DNA of 64,000 nucleotides from Sphingobacterium athyrii (lineage in GTDB: Bacteria; Bacteroidota; Bacteroidia; Sphingobacteriales; Sphingobacteriaceae): assembly GCF_003071065.1 (NCBI RefSeq), contig NZ_QCXX01000004.1:744614-808613 (forward strand). The letters run 5' to 3'. Below, piece after piece: positions 44,252 to 53,974 of this stretch. The translations under genes and the position numbers were made by a program. How positions within the stretch are numbered: the first letter of the stretch is position 1; each line of letters starts with the position of its first letter. The notes below the pieces were generated by a model, which saw only the letters and a list, made by a program, of their open reading frames with translations, was not told the DNA's origin and did no database searches.

Positions 44252-44285
44252 CAAATATATTACATATTTTTTGTAATAAAACAAA
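44252..44285 (-). promoter_or_regulatory. Promoter candidate with embedded inverted repeat
   Basis: On the minus strand TATATTTG (44252-44259) is a perfect -7 box, and TTTG (44282-44285) a -33 at 22 bases. Between them TATTACA (44258-44264) and TGTAATA (44272-44278) form an exact inverted repeat with a 7-base spacer, a plausible repressor site. Confidence 0.4.
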
Positions 44286-44460
44286 AAAACGGAAATGCTT
44301 TTTTACGGAGGATTGTCAAAGAATTGTATTTTCGATTATCAAATACAAAAACTTAAACCTTATTAATTATATATGATTATTTTTGCACGAAAAGTAATAG
44401 CAAATTATTTTTTATGACGTTATATTAGCGTTATTTACGTGTTTAAATTCAATATAGTAA
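44286..44460 (+). promoter_or_regulatory. Remainder of the 351-bp divergent gap; promoter candidate for the GT32 gene
   Basis: TATTTTTG at 44378-44385 fits the -7 box for the plus-strand gene at 44461, with no convincing -33. Otherwise AT-rich and gene-free. Confidence 0.3.
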
Positions 44461-45126
44461 GTGGCTATTCCAAAAGTTATATACCAGACTTTCAAGACAA
44501 ATAAAATTCCTTTATTGACCAAATTTTATATCTGGCGATTTTTAAGAAAAAATAAAGGTTACCGTAGAGAGTTTTTTGATGATGCTCAGGTGGATGCGTT
44601 TGTTAAGGAGTCTTTTGACGAACGCACTTATCGTGCTTATTCACGGCTTCAAATAGGTGCTGCAAAGGCTGACTTTTTTAGGTATGCGATCTTGTACATT
44701 AGAGGCGGTATATATTTGGATCTTGATAGTGACATTACGGGTAAATTAGATCAGGTAATTCGAACAGATGATGTCGCTGTAGTGGCGCGGGAGAAAAAGT
44801 GGCAACAATATTTTGCGCAATGGGCGCTTATTTTTGACAAGGGACACCCCTTTCTGGAAGAAACCATCAAACTCATTGTTGAAAATATTGAAAACAATAG
44901 ATTTCCGCACGATGTGCATTCGATGACTGGTCCGACTGTTTATTCGCTGGCAATCAATAATGTTATTGCGCGTAATCCGGAGGTCTCGTACCGCATTTAT
45001 ACCGATGATTACAAAGGCATCATGAAATTTAAGTATAAATTGGGGAAGATCCTTATCTATGGGGATCGCTCTAAACACTGGAAGAAACTGCAAAAAGTCA
45101 TTCCCGTCGTAAAGGCTGAAAATTAA
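44461..45126 (+). CDS. GT32-family glycosyltransferase (OCH1/capsule-type)
   Basis: 221-residue GT-A enzyme. IPKVIYQTFKTNKIP (3-17) is the family N-terminus; AAKADFFRYAILYIRGGIYLDLDSDITG (about 67-94) holds the DxD motif. HSMTGPTVYSLAIN is the acceptor-side motif. Its start is GTG at 44461, 9 bases after a weak purine tract. Its last four bases overlap the end of the convergent GT4 gene. Donor unknown. Confidence 0.85.
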   Translation: MAIPKVIYQTFKTNKIPLLTKFYIWRFLRKNKGYRREFFDDAQVDAFVKESFDERTYRAYSRLQIGAAKADFFRYAILYIRGGIYLDLDSDITGKLDQVIRTDDVAVVAREKKWQQYFAQWALIFDKGHPFLEETIKLIVENIENNRFPHDVHSMTGPTVYSLAINNVIARNPEVSYRIYTDDYKGIMKFKYKLGKILIYGDRSKHWKKLQKVIPVVKAEN

Positions 45127-46232
45127 AGTATAAGGTATTGCTCTGCCCACTGACTGGCCAAATGCTCATCATTAAACTTTTGAACATAATCCAGACCTTT
45201 GATACGCATGTCTTGGCGGAGCATAGAATCCTCAATAACCGTTTTGACTGTATGGCGGATATTTTCAATGTCATGTGGTGATACATATTGCGAAAATGGG
45301 CCTCCTGCTTCTGGAAAAACTCCTGAATCTGTAGTAATTACAGGGGTGCCTGAATACAACGCTTCAATAATGGGGATACCAAATCCTTCATAAATAGAAG
45401 GGTAGATGAATGCGAGCGCTGAGGAATATAAAATAGAAAGCTCTTGCATGTCCAAACCACTAAGAAAATAGACCCTATGCTCCATTTGATGCTTGCTGAT
45501 AAACTCTTTAAGCTGAAGTTGATATTTGGTGCTTTTTCCCACTATGACTAAAGGTATGTCAATATTTTCTATTGCCTTGACAATGGAAAGTGCATTTTTC
45601 CGTTCTTCTATCGTTCCTACATTCAACAGGAACTCATCGGGTAAGCCTAAGCGTTTTTTCAAGGCTTCCTTTTCAATGGCCGTCTTTTCTATTTTAAACG
45701 CCTCGTGGCAGCCTTGATAGATGATAGCTATCTTTTCAGGCGGGATATCGAAAAATTCAACAATATCATTTTTAGTCTGTTTACTGATCGCAATAATTTT
45801 ATCTGCCCGACGACAGGCATGCGCGAATTTCTTTTTATAGATCCAACGGTCAATCGGATGGTATAACGAAGGGTAACGCATGAAAATCAAATCGTGCATA
45901 CTCACTAGCGATTTAATTTTGGCAGAAGTTAGATCGACAGGAATTTCTCCAGAAAGACCATGAAAAATATCGATCTGATCTCTTTTCAAATCCGAAACTA
46001 TTCTTTTGGTTCGCCAGAGATTGGGGAAATTTTGGTTGATATATCCCTGTGGTTTCTTAATCTGTTCAGGACTGACGAGATTCGCATAGCGTTCGATAGA
46101 TGTACTGGGCGTATAGAGGATATAGTCATTTTGCGGAGCAAACTTTGATAAAATGCGTATCAGATCCCGGCTGTAATTGCCCAAGCCTGATGCGTTGTTA
46201 AAAAAACGTTTTGCATCAAATCCTATCTTCAT
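45123..46232 (-). CDS. GT4-family glycosyltransferase
   Basis: 369-residue GT-B enzyme. MKIGFDAKRFFNNASGLGNYSRDLI start with the GLGNY loop; DKIIAISKQTKNDIVEFF; LLNVGTIEERKNALSIVKA; and FIYPSIYEGFGIPIIEALYSGTPVITTDSG with the E-x7-E pair. It resembles mannosyltransferases of LPS or capsule assembly. Its ATG overlaps the GT9 stop (ATGA), so it is the last gene of a DUF4254-GT9-GT4 operon. Confidence 0.9.
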   Translation of the reverse strand: MKIGFDAKRFFNNASGLGNYSRDLIRILSKFAPQNDYILYTPSTSIERYANLVSPEQIKKPQGYINQNFPNLWRTKRIVSDLKRDQIDIFHGLSGEIPVDLTSAKIKSLVSMHDLIFMRYPSLYHPIDRWIYKKKFAHACRRADKIIAISKQTKNDIVEFFDIPPEKIAIIYQGCHEAFKIEKTAIEKEALKKRLGLPDEFLLNVGTIEERKNALSIVKAIENIDIPLVIVGKSTKYQLQLKEFISKHQMEHRVYFLSGLDMQELSILYSSALAFIYPSIYEGFGIPIIEALYSGTPVITTDSGVFPEAGGPFSQYVSPHDIENIRHTVKTVIEDSMLRQDMRIKGLDYVQKFNDEHLASQWAEQYLIL

Positions 46233-47254
46233 CTTATCGCTGTTATTTTTTCGATCACCATTTCCGGTGTAATTAAATCAATTGCTTCTGTACCGTCACA
46301 ATCGCAAGGTTTGTTGCCATACACGGAGCTAGGGCGGTTGGGATGCTCCACTTGGATACAGTCCTCCGCTTGTTGCCCATACCCGGTAAATCCTGCGTAC
46401 GGATGTGTTGCCCCCCATAGTGATAGGCATCTTACGCCCATCAATGAAGCCATATGCAACCCAGACGAATCCATACTGATCATCAGGTCCAGATTGGATA
46501 TGATATCCAGTTCTTCCCGCAACGTAAATTTTCCAATCGTATTATAGGTGTTTGGAAAACGTTCAGTCCAGTTTTGTGCAATTTGAAATTCTTCCTTACC
46601 GCCTCCAAAGAGCAATACATCATATCCATGATGTGTCAGGTAGTCCATGATCTGTTCCATCTTTACCTGTGAAAGGATTTTATAGCGATGTTGTGCAAAA
46701 GGGGCGATGCCAATTTTTTTGCGATCAAAATTACCGAACATGCTGAATGCTACTTTGGGGACATCCTGCAAATTAAGCGCCAATCTATGACTAAGCTCAA
46801 CGTGGAACCCCAGCGCACGAAAGACATCGGCATAACGTTCAACAGTCAATTTCAGTTGATGCTTAACCTTATGTTCCTTCCGTGTAAGAGCTTTTTTTTC
46901 TGCACGGCCTTTGTCCAGTTGTCTGACCCTCATGCCAGCAAGCGAAAATAACACCGCAAGTACGCGTGAGCGTAAATTGTAGTGTAAATCTGCTACAGCG
47001 TCTGCACCATATTGTGCCAGTTCCTTTTTTAACCGGACCAGTCCAAAAAAACCTTTATGAATTGTCTTCGGCTCAAAGGAATGGAACCTGACATTCTTTA
47101 TGCCCTCAAAAAATGGGGCAAAAAATTGACGGCTCACCATGATAATCTCTACCGTAGGGTACTGCTGGCAAAATTCTTTCAATACAGAAGCTACCATGGC
47201 GACATCGCCCATGGCCGAAAACCGGGTTACTATAATTCGCTGCGGCAATGGCAT
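46229..47254 (-). CDS. GT9-family heptosyltransferase-like enzyme
   Basis: 341-residue GT-B enzyme related to ADP-heptose:LPS heptosyltransferases. RIIVTRFSAMGDVAMVASVLKEF (5-27), DLHYNLRSRVLAVLF, IGIAPFAQHRYKI, and the donor-site SMDSSGLHMASLMGVRCLSLWGATHP (about 255-280). HPNRPSSVYGNKPCDCDG near the end is a typical cysteine-containing tail. Probably acts in LPS core assembly; donor could be another sugar. Four bases after the DUF4254 gene. Confidence 0.9.
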   Translation of the reverse strand: MPLPQRIIVTRFSAMGDVAMVASVLKEFCQQYPTVEIIMVSRQFFAPFFEGIKNVRFHSFEPKTIHKGFFGLVRLKKELAQYGADAVADLHYNLRSRVLAVLFSLAGMRVRQLDKGRAEKKALTRKEHKVKHQLKLTVERYADVFRALGFHVELSHRLALNLQDVPKVAFSMFGNFDRKKIGIAPFAQHRYKILSQVKMEQIMDYLTHHGYDVLLFGGGKEEFQIAQNWTERFPNTYNTIGKFTLREELDIISNLDLMISMDSSGLHMASLMGVRCLSLWGATHPYAGFTGYGQQAEDCIQVEHPNRPSSVYGNKPCDCDGTEAIDLITPEMVIEKITAIR

Positions 47255-47258
47255 GTCT

Positions 47259-47864
47259 TTATTTTCCGGATGTATAAAGTACAGGGTTCAGTTCGGGGTC
47301 GTTATACATTTTCATCTGCTTATAGACTTTCATGTATTTTTCACCCGATTCTATAGCCGTCAATAATTCGTCGATACTTTGTGAAAGATCCATACGTTGC
47401 TCCAGCAAGATGTTCAATTTGTTCTGACAGGCAGAGATATGCACTTCTGTGGCATCTGAACGGAGCGTTTCTTGCTCCATATGATAGATTTTTAAAGCGA
47501 GGATGGACAACCTGTCGATGGCCCAAGCCGGACTTTCGGTATTGATCTTTGCTGAAGGCAATGCTTCGATATCTTGATATTTCTGCAAAAAGTAGCTGTC
47601 TATATATTCGACCGTATCCGTGCGGTACTGGTTAGACTCATCGATGCGCCGTTTCCAATATAATCCGTCCTTGGGATCGATGGCAGGATTACGTACAACA
47701 TCTTCCATGTGCCATTGTACGGTGTCAATCCAGCACTTTAAGTACAGGAGATGTTCTAGGGATTGTTTGTCATACGGATTCTGGATTGGATGATCAATCT
47801 GATCGTATACGTGGTAATCCTGGATAGCACGTTGAAAAATGGGATTTGCTATTGCACTAATCAT
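47259..47864 (-). CDS. DUF4254 domain protein
   Basis: 201-residue, mostly helical cytosolic protein. Features: HLLYLKCWIDTVQWHMEDVVRNPAIDP (about 38-63), WKRRIDESNQYRTDTVEYID and LSILALKIYHMEQE. DUF4254 genes commonly sit beside GT9 genes in Bacteroidota, as here, which ties it to LPS core synthesis; its activity is unknown. First gene of its operon. The 107 bp to nuoN contain no gene. Confidence 0.87.
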   Translation of the reverse strand: MISAIANPIFQRAIQDYHVYDQIDHPIQNPYDKQSLEHLLYLKCWIDTVQWHMEDVVRNPAIDPKDGLYWKRRIDESNQYRTDTVEYIDSYFLQKYQDIEALPSAKINTESPAWAIDRLSILALKIYHMEQETLRSDATEVHISACQNKLNILLEQRMDLSQSIDELLTAIESGEKYMKVYKQMKMYNDPELNPVLYTSGK

Positions 47865-47971
47865 GGTACAAATATAAAATATATTATGGAGTTATCCTTA
47901 ATTACAAGCGCTGTATAAACACAGTAAAATTAGGGATGGATCACACTATTGAAGAAAGAGCGGTGACGATT

Positions 47972-49453
47972 TTAAAAAATAGAAAGCAAGGTGTCCGGGA
48001 ACAGTCCGAGCAAGATCACCAAAAGGGTGCACAGCAAGCCAATACCGAGCAGCAAAGGATTGGATTTGCCAGTATATGGATCCACACTGTCTTTTAAGAA
48101 TGCGTTCAATGGAATCTTAAAGTAATAAAATAGGGAAATCACCGAGGTTAGGGCTCCCACGATTAATAAAGCAAGCAAGGCAAAGGATTGGAAGCTTTGA
48201 TACTGTTCGAATACCTTTGAAAATATCAGGAGCTTACCGACAAATCCAGCGGTGGGAGGCAAACCGATCAAAGCGATCAGCACTAAAGAAAAAGCGGTGA
48301 ACAATACGGGAGATTGCTTGCCCAATCCTTTGTAAGCGTCAATGGAAGTGCTGCCCAAGCTGACTTCCAAACTATCAATAAAGATAAAGACAGCGATATT
48401 CATCAGGGCATAAATTGATAAATAGAATAGTAAGACATTCGATTCATTATTTTGATAGACCAATACCGCCATCAACAATATGCCCGTATGACCGATAGAA
48501 GAATAGGCCATCATCCGCTTGGCATCTTGTTGACGCAGGGCTGCCAGATTACCGATCAGCATGGTTGCAATGGCAATGATGATGATCGCGTAAGCCAGAA
48601 AATCGCTGAAATAAAAAGATACAGCAAGCCAGGCTGCAAGTAGCTTAGAAAGAAGTACTACAACGGCAATTTTCGGTACAGTCGCCAGGTAGGTGGTGAT
48701 CACTGTTGGTGCTCCCTGGTAAACATCGGGACTCCAGACGTGAAAAGGAAAGAAACTCAGTTTAAAACCAATACCAGTCAGCAGAAAAAGGAGGGCAATG
48801 TTAATCATTAGCTGCGGAGCCTCCATCAGACCCGCAATATGACTTGGCGCATCAAAATTTAAGTTTCCCGTGAAACCGTATAGCAAGGATAAGCCATAGA
48901 GCATAACCGCAGCGCAGGTCGATCCAAAGAGTACATATTTCATCGCTGCTTCGGACTGTGCTTTGGTGGACGAAAAATAACCGACCATAATATAGGAACT
49001 GATGGATACGGTTTCTACTGCGATGAAGATCATTAGCCAATTGCTCGACATGGTCAAAAGATTCAACCCTAAGGTCGCCGTTAAGAGCACGGCATACAAA
49101 TCTCCCAGAGGTCGATCATGTTGATGACGCTGCTGAATAAAAATTGTAATGAGCAGGGTTGAAAGCAGGATAATCAGCCGTGCCGATGTTGCGAATGTAT
49201 CAATGTGAATCATGTCGAAGAATCCAACCATCTCCACATGGCTTAATCCTTGTCCCAATAGGTAACAACCACTCAACAATAATCCAGCTATCGTAACGGC
49301 GAAAGATGCTTTGTCCCAATATTTATCAACGAAAAGACTGGCGATAATAGTACCTATAAAAGTAATGATCAGTGTTAATTCCGGTTTGAAATAGGGAATA
49401 CTACCGATAATTTGATCAATAAATGAACTGATATATGGACTGAATGCGAGCAT
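47972..49453 (-). CDS. nuoN: NADH-quinone oxidoreductase subunit N
   Basis: 493-residue antiporter-like membrane subunit of complex I, about 14 helices. KLSFFPFHVWSPDVYQGAP (about 230-248) contains the lysine and proton-path residues; LAALRQQDAKRMMAYSSIGHTG (about 307-328) is the broken-helix lysine region; GLPPTAGFVGKLLIF (about 407-421) is the conserved C-terminal segment. Last gene of nuoHIJKLMN; 6 bp after nuoM. Confidence 0.96.
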   Translation of the reverse strand: MLAFSPYISSFIDQIIGSIPYFKPELTLIITFIGTIIASLFVDKYWDKASFAVTIAGLLLSGCYLLGQGLSHVEMVGFFDMIHIDTFATSARLIILLSTLLITIFIQQRHQHDRPLGDLYAVLLTATLGLNLLTMSSNWLMIFIAVETVSISSYIMVGYFSSTKAQSEAAMKYVLFGSTCAAVMLYGLSLLYGFTGNLNFDAPSHIAGLMEAPQLMINIALLFLLTGIGFKLSFFPFHVWSPDVYQGAPTVITTYLATVPKIAVVVLLSKLLAAWLAVSFYFSDFLAYAIIIIAIATMLIGNLAALRQQDAKRMMAYSSIGHTGILLMAVLVYQNNESNVLLFYLSIYALMNIAVFIFIDSLEVSLGSTSIDAYKGLGKQSPVLFTAFSLVLIALIGLPPTAGFVGKLLIFSKVFEQYQSFQSFALLALLIVGALTSVISLFYYFKIPLNAFLKDSVDPYTGKSNPLLLGIGLLCTLLVILLGLFPDTLLSIF

Positions 49454-49459
49454 GCTGGA

Positions 49460-51061
49460 TTAAATAAATTGTTGGATAAAGCTGACCAGATTCAATACAC
49501 TTGCATTGAGGTTGCTGAATACCAAGGATGGCATAATACCCAGTAAAAGAGCAAGAGCCAAGGTTGGAAATAGAATCAGCTGTTCACGGCTATTGATATC
49601 GGTCAGTTCATTGGCCCAAGATTCCCCTCCTTTGAGTCTGATCTCTCCAAAAAACATCCGTTGCAGTGTCCATAACAGATAGGCTGCACTCAAGAGGATA
49701 CCGATAGAGCCTGCTAAGGCCATCCAACGGGGGAGCCCAGTGCCTACACTAGCTGCGTTGAACGAACCGATGATAACAAATGCTTCGCCGATAAATGCAG
49801 AGAAGCCAGGGAGGCCCAATGAAGCAAAGAAAGCAATGGCAACATAGCCTGTATACTTGGGCATAAGCTGAGCTAATCCTCGGAAACTATAGATGTTTCG
49901 ATCATGTACACGGTCATAAACCACACCAACAAGAAAGAAAAGTGCCGCCGAAAGAAAACCATGGGAAATCATTTGGAACATGGCGCCTGAAATACCTTCG
50001 GCTGTCAATGAGGCTATACCAAGCAATACAAAGCCCATATGGGATACCGATGAATAGGCAATCATCCGTTTTAAATCTTTTTGTGCCAAGGCATTTAATG
50101 CGCCATAGATAATGGAGATGACGCCGATCAGTCCAAGCCACCAATTGGATAGCGCGGCCATGTCCGGGAAGATACTATAGCAAATACGGATAATGCCATA
50201 GCCACCTATTTTCAATAGGATACCTGCTAGGATAATGGATACCGGTGTCGGTGCCTCGACGTGTGCGTCAGGTAACCAGGTATGCAACGGTACGATAGGC
50301 ACTTTGATCGCAAAAGCGAAAAAGAGCACCACAAAGCCAACTAATCTGGCCGAAACACCCAATATTTCCTGATAGCCATCCCAAGCGAAGATTGAATCTC
50401 CTAAATAATTCTGTGGATTCATCATGTAGATCATATTGAAGGTATGTGCCCCAGTTTCGGGGTTGATAACCGAAAAATATAAACCTACAATGATTAATAA
50501 CATAAATACCGAACCAAAAAGGGTATAAAGAAAGAATTTTATCGCAGCATATTCACGCCTAGCCCCGCCCCAGATACCGATTAAAAAGTATAACGGTAGG
50601 AGCATGACCTCGTAGAATAAATAGAACAGGAAGAAATCCAAAGCACAAAAGATGCCCATTACAGCCATGTTGAGGACCATAAGTAAGGCGAAGTATCCTT
50701 TGGGGCTTTTCTGTATATTCCAGGAGGCACCGATTGCCATCAACATCACGAAAGCGCTGAGCAGCAGTAATGGCATGGAAATACCATCTATCCCGATCAG
50801 GTAATCTATCTCTAATTTTCCGATGGAGCCCAAGTCCAAGCGAATCCATGCAAGTTGTTCAACAAATTGGCATCCTGCCAGATCTTGTACGCCGGTCTTG
50901 CTGGCGTCAAAATGTGCATAGCATATGCCGGCGAGTACAAATTGTACTGCCGTAAAAGCTAAGGCAATATATTTGTAACTCGATTTGTATCGTGTTGGTA
51001 GGGCGAGGATAAACGCCGTCGCCAGAAGCGGTAAAAATATCAGTAAGGATAAAATAGGCAT
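49460..51061 (-). CDS. nuoM: NADH-quinone oxidoreductase subunit M
   Basis: 533-residue proton-pumping membrane subunit. FYEVMLLPLYFLIGIWGG (about 147-164) has the key glutamate, FAIKVPIVPLHTWLPDAHVEAPTPVSIILAG (about 245-275) the lysine and aspartate path, and QKDLKRMIAYSSVSHMGFVLLG the second lysine. Lies 3 bp after nuoL and 6 bp before nuoN. Confidence 0.97.
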   Translation of the reverse strand: MPILSLLIFLPLLATAFILALPTRYKSSYKYIALAFTAVQFVLAGICYAHFDASKTGVQDLAGCQFVEQLAWIRLDLGSIGKLEIDYLIGIDGISMPLLLLSAFVMLMAIGASWNIQKSPKGYFALLMVLNMAVMGIFCALDFFLFYLFYEVMLLPLYFLIGIWGGARREYAAIKFFLYTLFGSVFMLLIIVGLYFSVINPETGAHTFNMIYMMNPQNYLGDSIFAWDGYQEILGVSARLVGFVVLFFAFAIKVPIVPLHTWLPDAHVEAPTPVSIILAGILLKIGGYGIIRICYSIFPDMAALSNWWLGLIGVISIIYGALNALAQKDLKRMIAYSSVSHMGFVLLGIASLTAEGISGAMFQMISHGFLSAALFFLVGVVYDRVHDRNIYSFRGLAQLMPKYTGYVAIAFFASLGLPGFSAFIGEAFVIIGSFNAASVGTGLPRWMALAGSIGILLSAAYLLWTLQRMFFGEIRLKGGESWANELTDINSREQLILFPTLALALLLGIMPSLVFSNLNASVLNLVSFIQQFI

Positions 51062-51064
51062 TTC

Positions 51065-53119
51065 CTAGAAAAATATGAGATAAATTAAACCAAGTAAAAC
51101 GAATAGAAAAACGGAATACAATGCAGTCTGTAATTTGCCGTTCTGTACCAGGCGAACCTGGTTGCCGGTCCAGTAGGCAACAGAAGCAACAGCATTGACA
51201 AAACCGTCTACAATATATTTGTCTATCCACACGCTCAATCTGGAGAGGGATAGGACGATAAACTGAATAAAAGCAACTAGTGAATCCACAACATAACGGT
51301 CAAACCAGTAACAGAACTTCGCTAGTTTCAGTGTGCCATCAACAAAGATCCATTGATAGAATTCATTGATATAGCCTTGGTTGAACGCCGCTTTCAGAGC
51401 CAGACTATTGGTGTTAAGTGGATAGGTTTGTTGTACGTACCATTTCCAACCTATTATCCAACTGATGACCGAACCGATCAATAAGATCAATGGAATAATC
51501 AAGTGTGCACTGTGACTTGGTGCAAACGTATATTCATCCGATAGAAGGCCATCCATCAACCAGGAGTCGTGATAGGAAATAGGATTGAGTGAAAATAGAG
51601 GGAATAGACAGCATAGCCCTAATATGGCCATTGGAATCAACATGGTTTTTGAGGCCTCGTGCAGGGGATCACCATGTAATTTGTCCTTGACCTGATCCAT
51701 GATTCGAAAATTACCTAAAAAGGCCTTAAAGATTAAGCGACCAATGTAAAATGCGGTCAGTATACTGATGATGATAAGACTAACAGGTATAATGAGGTAA
51801 AAACCACCTTTTGATAAAGCCCATTCAAAGGAAGATATCACGATACTATCTTTGGAAAGGTAACCTGATGTGAGTGGAAACCCCGCAAGTGCCAGTGATG
51901 CGACACTCATCAGGATAAAGGTTTTGGGCATGTACTTTTTTAGTCCGCCCATATTTCGAAGATCCTGCGGGTCAAAATCAAGTTGGCTATGTGTTTTGAG
52001 GTGTGCCATCTCATGGATAATGGCTCCCGCAGACAGGAATAATAAGCATTTAAAGAAGGCATGCGTTACCAAATGGAATAGCGCAGCATCCCAGGTTCCA
52101 ATACCGATTCCGACCATCATAAAGCCCAATTGTGAGATGGTTGAAAAGGCCAGGATGCGCTTAATGTCGTATTGACCTAATGCAAAATAGGCTGCGGATG
52201 CGGCGGTAATTGTACCGATGATCGCGATAAATAACAATGCACTTTCGTTGAATAATGGAAATACGGTTGCCAACAAAAATACACCTGCTGCGACCATGGT
52301 GGCGGCATGGATCAACGAAGATACCGATGTTGGCCCTTCCATGGCATCTGGCAGCCATACATGTAACGGGAATTGAGCTGATTTAGCCATTGCCGCAAGG
52401 AAAAATGCCAGTCCTGCTATTGTGAGCCAAATCTGATCCATACTGTTCACCGGAGAGACCCATTGTCCATTGGTGACAGCAGACTGATAGATCAATCCGG
52501 TTTCACCAAAAAGGTCAATTAGATTGAGCGTTTTAAATTGCGTAAATATGATTGCTAAACCAATCAGAAAACCGAGGTCTCCGATGCGATTCACTATAAA
52601 TGCTTTCTTGTTGGCCTGTACGGCCGTTTCGCGTGTAAACCAGAAACCAATTAGGAGGTAGGAGGCAAAACCAACCAATTCCCAAAAAATATACATGAGC
52701 AACAGGCTATCCATAATCACCAGTCCGAGCATCGCAAAACAGAAGAGACTAAGGTACATCCAGTAACGATGGATGCCTGGGTCTCCTTTCATATAGGCTC
52801 TCGAATAGATATGTACAGGAAGGGCGACTGTGGGAACCAGCAATAGCATAAGTACGCTTAGGTTGTTCAATAGGATGCCTACCTTAAAAGTAGAAGCACC
52901 AATGGTGAACCAGTTGATCTCAGCAGACGCAATCGGATGATTCCAAATGGCCAGCCAGGTGAATCCACCGGATATAAAACTACATGCAATGGCGATCAGG
53001 GAGATGGTCCCTGACTGATCACGTTTGCCAGCCATCGCTTGATATAAAAAGGCAATAAATGGTGCGGCTACTGCAAACAGCGCTGTGTATATGGGTGATA
53101 TGTGGGCAACTGGATCCAA
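51065..53119 (-). CDS. nuoL: NADH-quinone oxidoreductase subunit L
   Basis: 684-residue distal proton pump. FWELVGFASYLLIGFW (about 143-158), MAKSAQFPLHVWLPDAMEGPTSVSSLIHAATMV (about 243-275) and QYDIKRILAFSTISQLGFM are the conserved antiporter segments. The long lateral helix and last membrane helix (LIYLIFF) follow. The start is TTG at 53117-53119, three bases after the nuoK stop; no earlier ATG fits. Confidence 0.96.
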   Translation of the reverse strand: MDPVAHISPIYTALFAVAAPFIAFLYQAMAGKRDQSGTISLIAIACSFISGGFTWLAIWNHPIASAEINWFTIGASTFKVGILLNNLSVLMLLLVPTVALPVHIYSRAYMKGDPGIHRYWMYLSLFCFAMLGLVIMDSLLLMYIFWELVGFASYLLIGFWFTRETAVQANKKAFIVNRIGDLGFLIGLAIIFTQFKTLNLIDLFGETGLIYQSAVTNGQWVSPVNSMDQIWLTIAGLAFFLAAMAKSAQFPLHVWLPDAMEGPTSVSSLIHAATMVAAGVFLLATVFPLFNESALLFIAIIGTITAASAAYFALGQYDIKRILAFSTISQLGFMMVGIGIGTWDAALFHLVTHAFFKCLLFLSAGAIIHEMAHLKTHSQLDFDPQDLRNMGGLKKYMPKTFILMSVASLALAGFPLTSGYLSKDSIVISSFEWALSKGGFYLIIPVSLIIISILTAFYIGRLIFKAFLGNFRIMDQVKDKLHGDPLHEASKTMLIPMAILGLCCLFPLFSLNPISYHDSWLMDGLLSDEYTFAPSHSAHLIIPLILLIGSVISWIIGWKWYVQQTYPLNTNSLALKAAFNQGYINEFYQWIFVDGTLKLAKFCYWFDRYVVDSLVAFIQFIVLSLSRLSVWIDKYIVDGFVNAVASVAYWTGNQVRLVQNGKLQTALYSVFLFVLLGLIYLIFF

Positions 53120-53122
53120 TTC

Positions 53123-53431
53123 TTACTTATCTTTTAATTCTTTTATTTCATCCGGATTGATGGTTTTATAGTGTCTATAGACATTCAGGACCAATGCTAA
53201 TCCAACTGCAACCGCAGCAGCAGCAAGGACAATGGCGAATAAGGCAAAAATCTGTCCGCCATAACTCACTTTATCGTATTTACCAAAAGCTACAAAGTTT
53301 AGAATAGCTGCATTAATCATCAGTTCAATACCTACTAAGATCATAATGGCATTTTTCTTTGAAAGCACGGTATAAAGGCCAATACAGAATATGCAGGCAC
53401 TAACAACCAAAAAATGTGTTAGTGTGATCAT
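53123..53431 (-). CDS. nuoK: NADH-quinone oxidoreductase subunit K
   Basis: 102-residue subunit with three membrane helices. VGIELMINAAILNFVAF (about 33-49) carries the first conserved glutamate and the third helix AIVLAAAAVAVGLALVLNVYRHY the second region. Its ATG overlaps the nuoJ stop as ATGA. Confidence 0.95.
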   Translation of the reverse strand: MITLTHFLVVSACIFCIGLYTVLSKKNAIMILVGIELMINAAILNFVAFGKYDKVSYGGQIFALFAIVLAAAAVAVGLALVLNVYRHYKTINPDEIKELKDK

Positions 53432-53970
53432 CTATTGCGCTCCTTTCTGGATAAATGCGATGCTCCGATAAGTGCCATCATCAAAAAAACTGATATGACT
53501 TCAAATGGCAATACATAGAAGGTCATAAATCGTAATCCGATTTGTTGAATATTATTATCTGTTGAAATAATCTCGGTATTATTTTCCCTAGCCTGCTGAA
53601 TCCATGTCGGCGGTGACTGCTGCCATTCCCGTATTCCGAAAATCATGAGGGTCAGAAAACCTAAGGTTAATACAATGGCCTGCCATCGCGGCATACTGAG
53701 AAAAGAGCCACTGCTGTCCTGAAGATCTTTCAGAAGTTCTTTGTTGGAAAGCATAAAGGCAAATAACATCAGAATTAATACACCCCCCACATAGACCATG
53801 ATCTGTGTAATGGCGACAAAATCGGCTAAGGCAAAGAGGTAAAGACCTGCCATTGCAAAGAGAACAATAAAAAATAAAAATAGGGCGCGGGCTATATTTT
53901 TAAGATTGACCAATAGTAGCGCAGATCCGATTGCCAGTACAGCGAAGGCATAAAATAAAATAATTTCCAT
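53428..53970 (-). CDS. nuoJ: NADH-quinone oxidoreductase subunit J
   Basis: 180-residue, five-helix subunit starting MEIILFYAFAVLAIG. The frame extends 26 basic codons upstream into nuoI, but those residues are unlike NuoJ and the ATG at 53968-53970, 4 bp after nuoI, is right. ALADFVAITQIMVYVGGVLILMLF (about 52-75) is the pi-bulge helix. Overlaps nuoK by 4 bases. Confidence 0.95.
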   Translation of the reverse strand: MEIILFYAFAVLAIGSALLLVNLKNIARALFLFFIVLFAMAGLYLFALADFVAITQIMVYVGGVLILMLFAFMLSNKELLKDLQDSSGSFLSMPRWQAIVLTLGFLTLMIFGIREWQQSPPTWIQQARENNTEIISTDNNIQQIGLRFMTFYVLPFEVISVFLMMALIGASHLSRKERNR

Positions 53971-53974
53971 GTTC

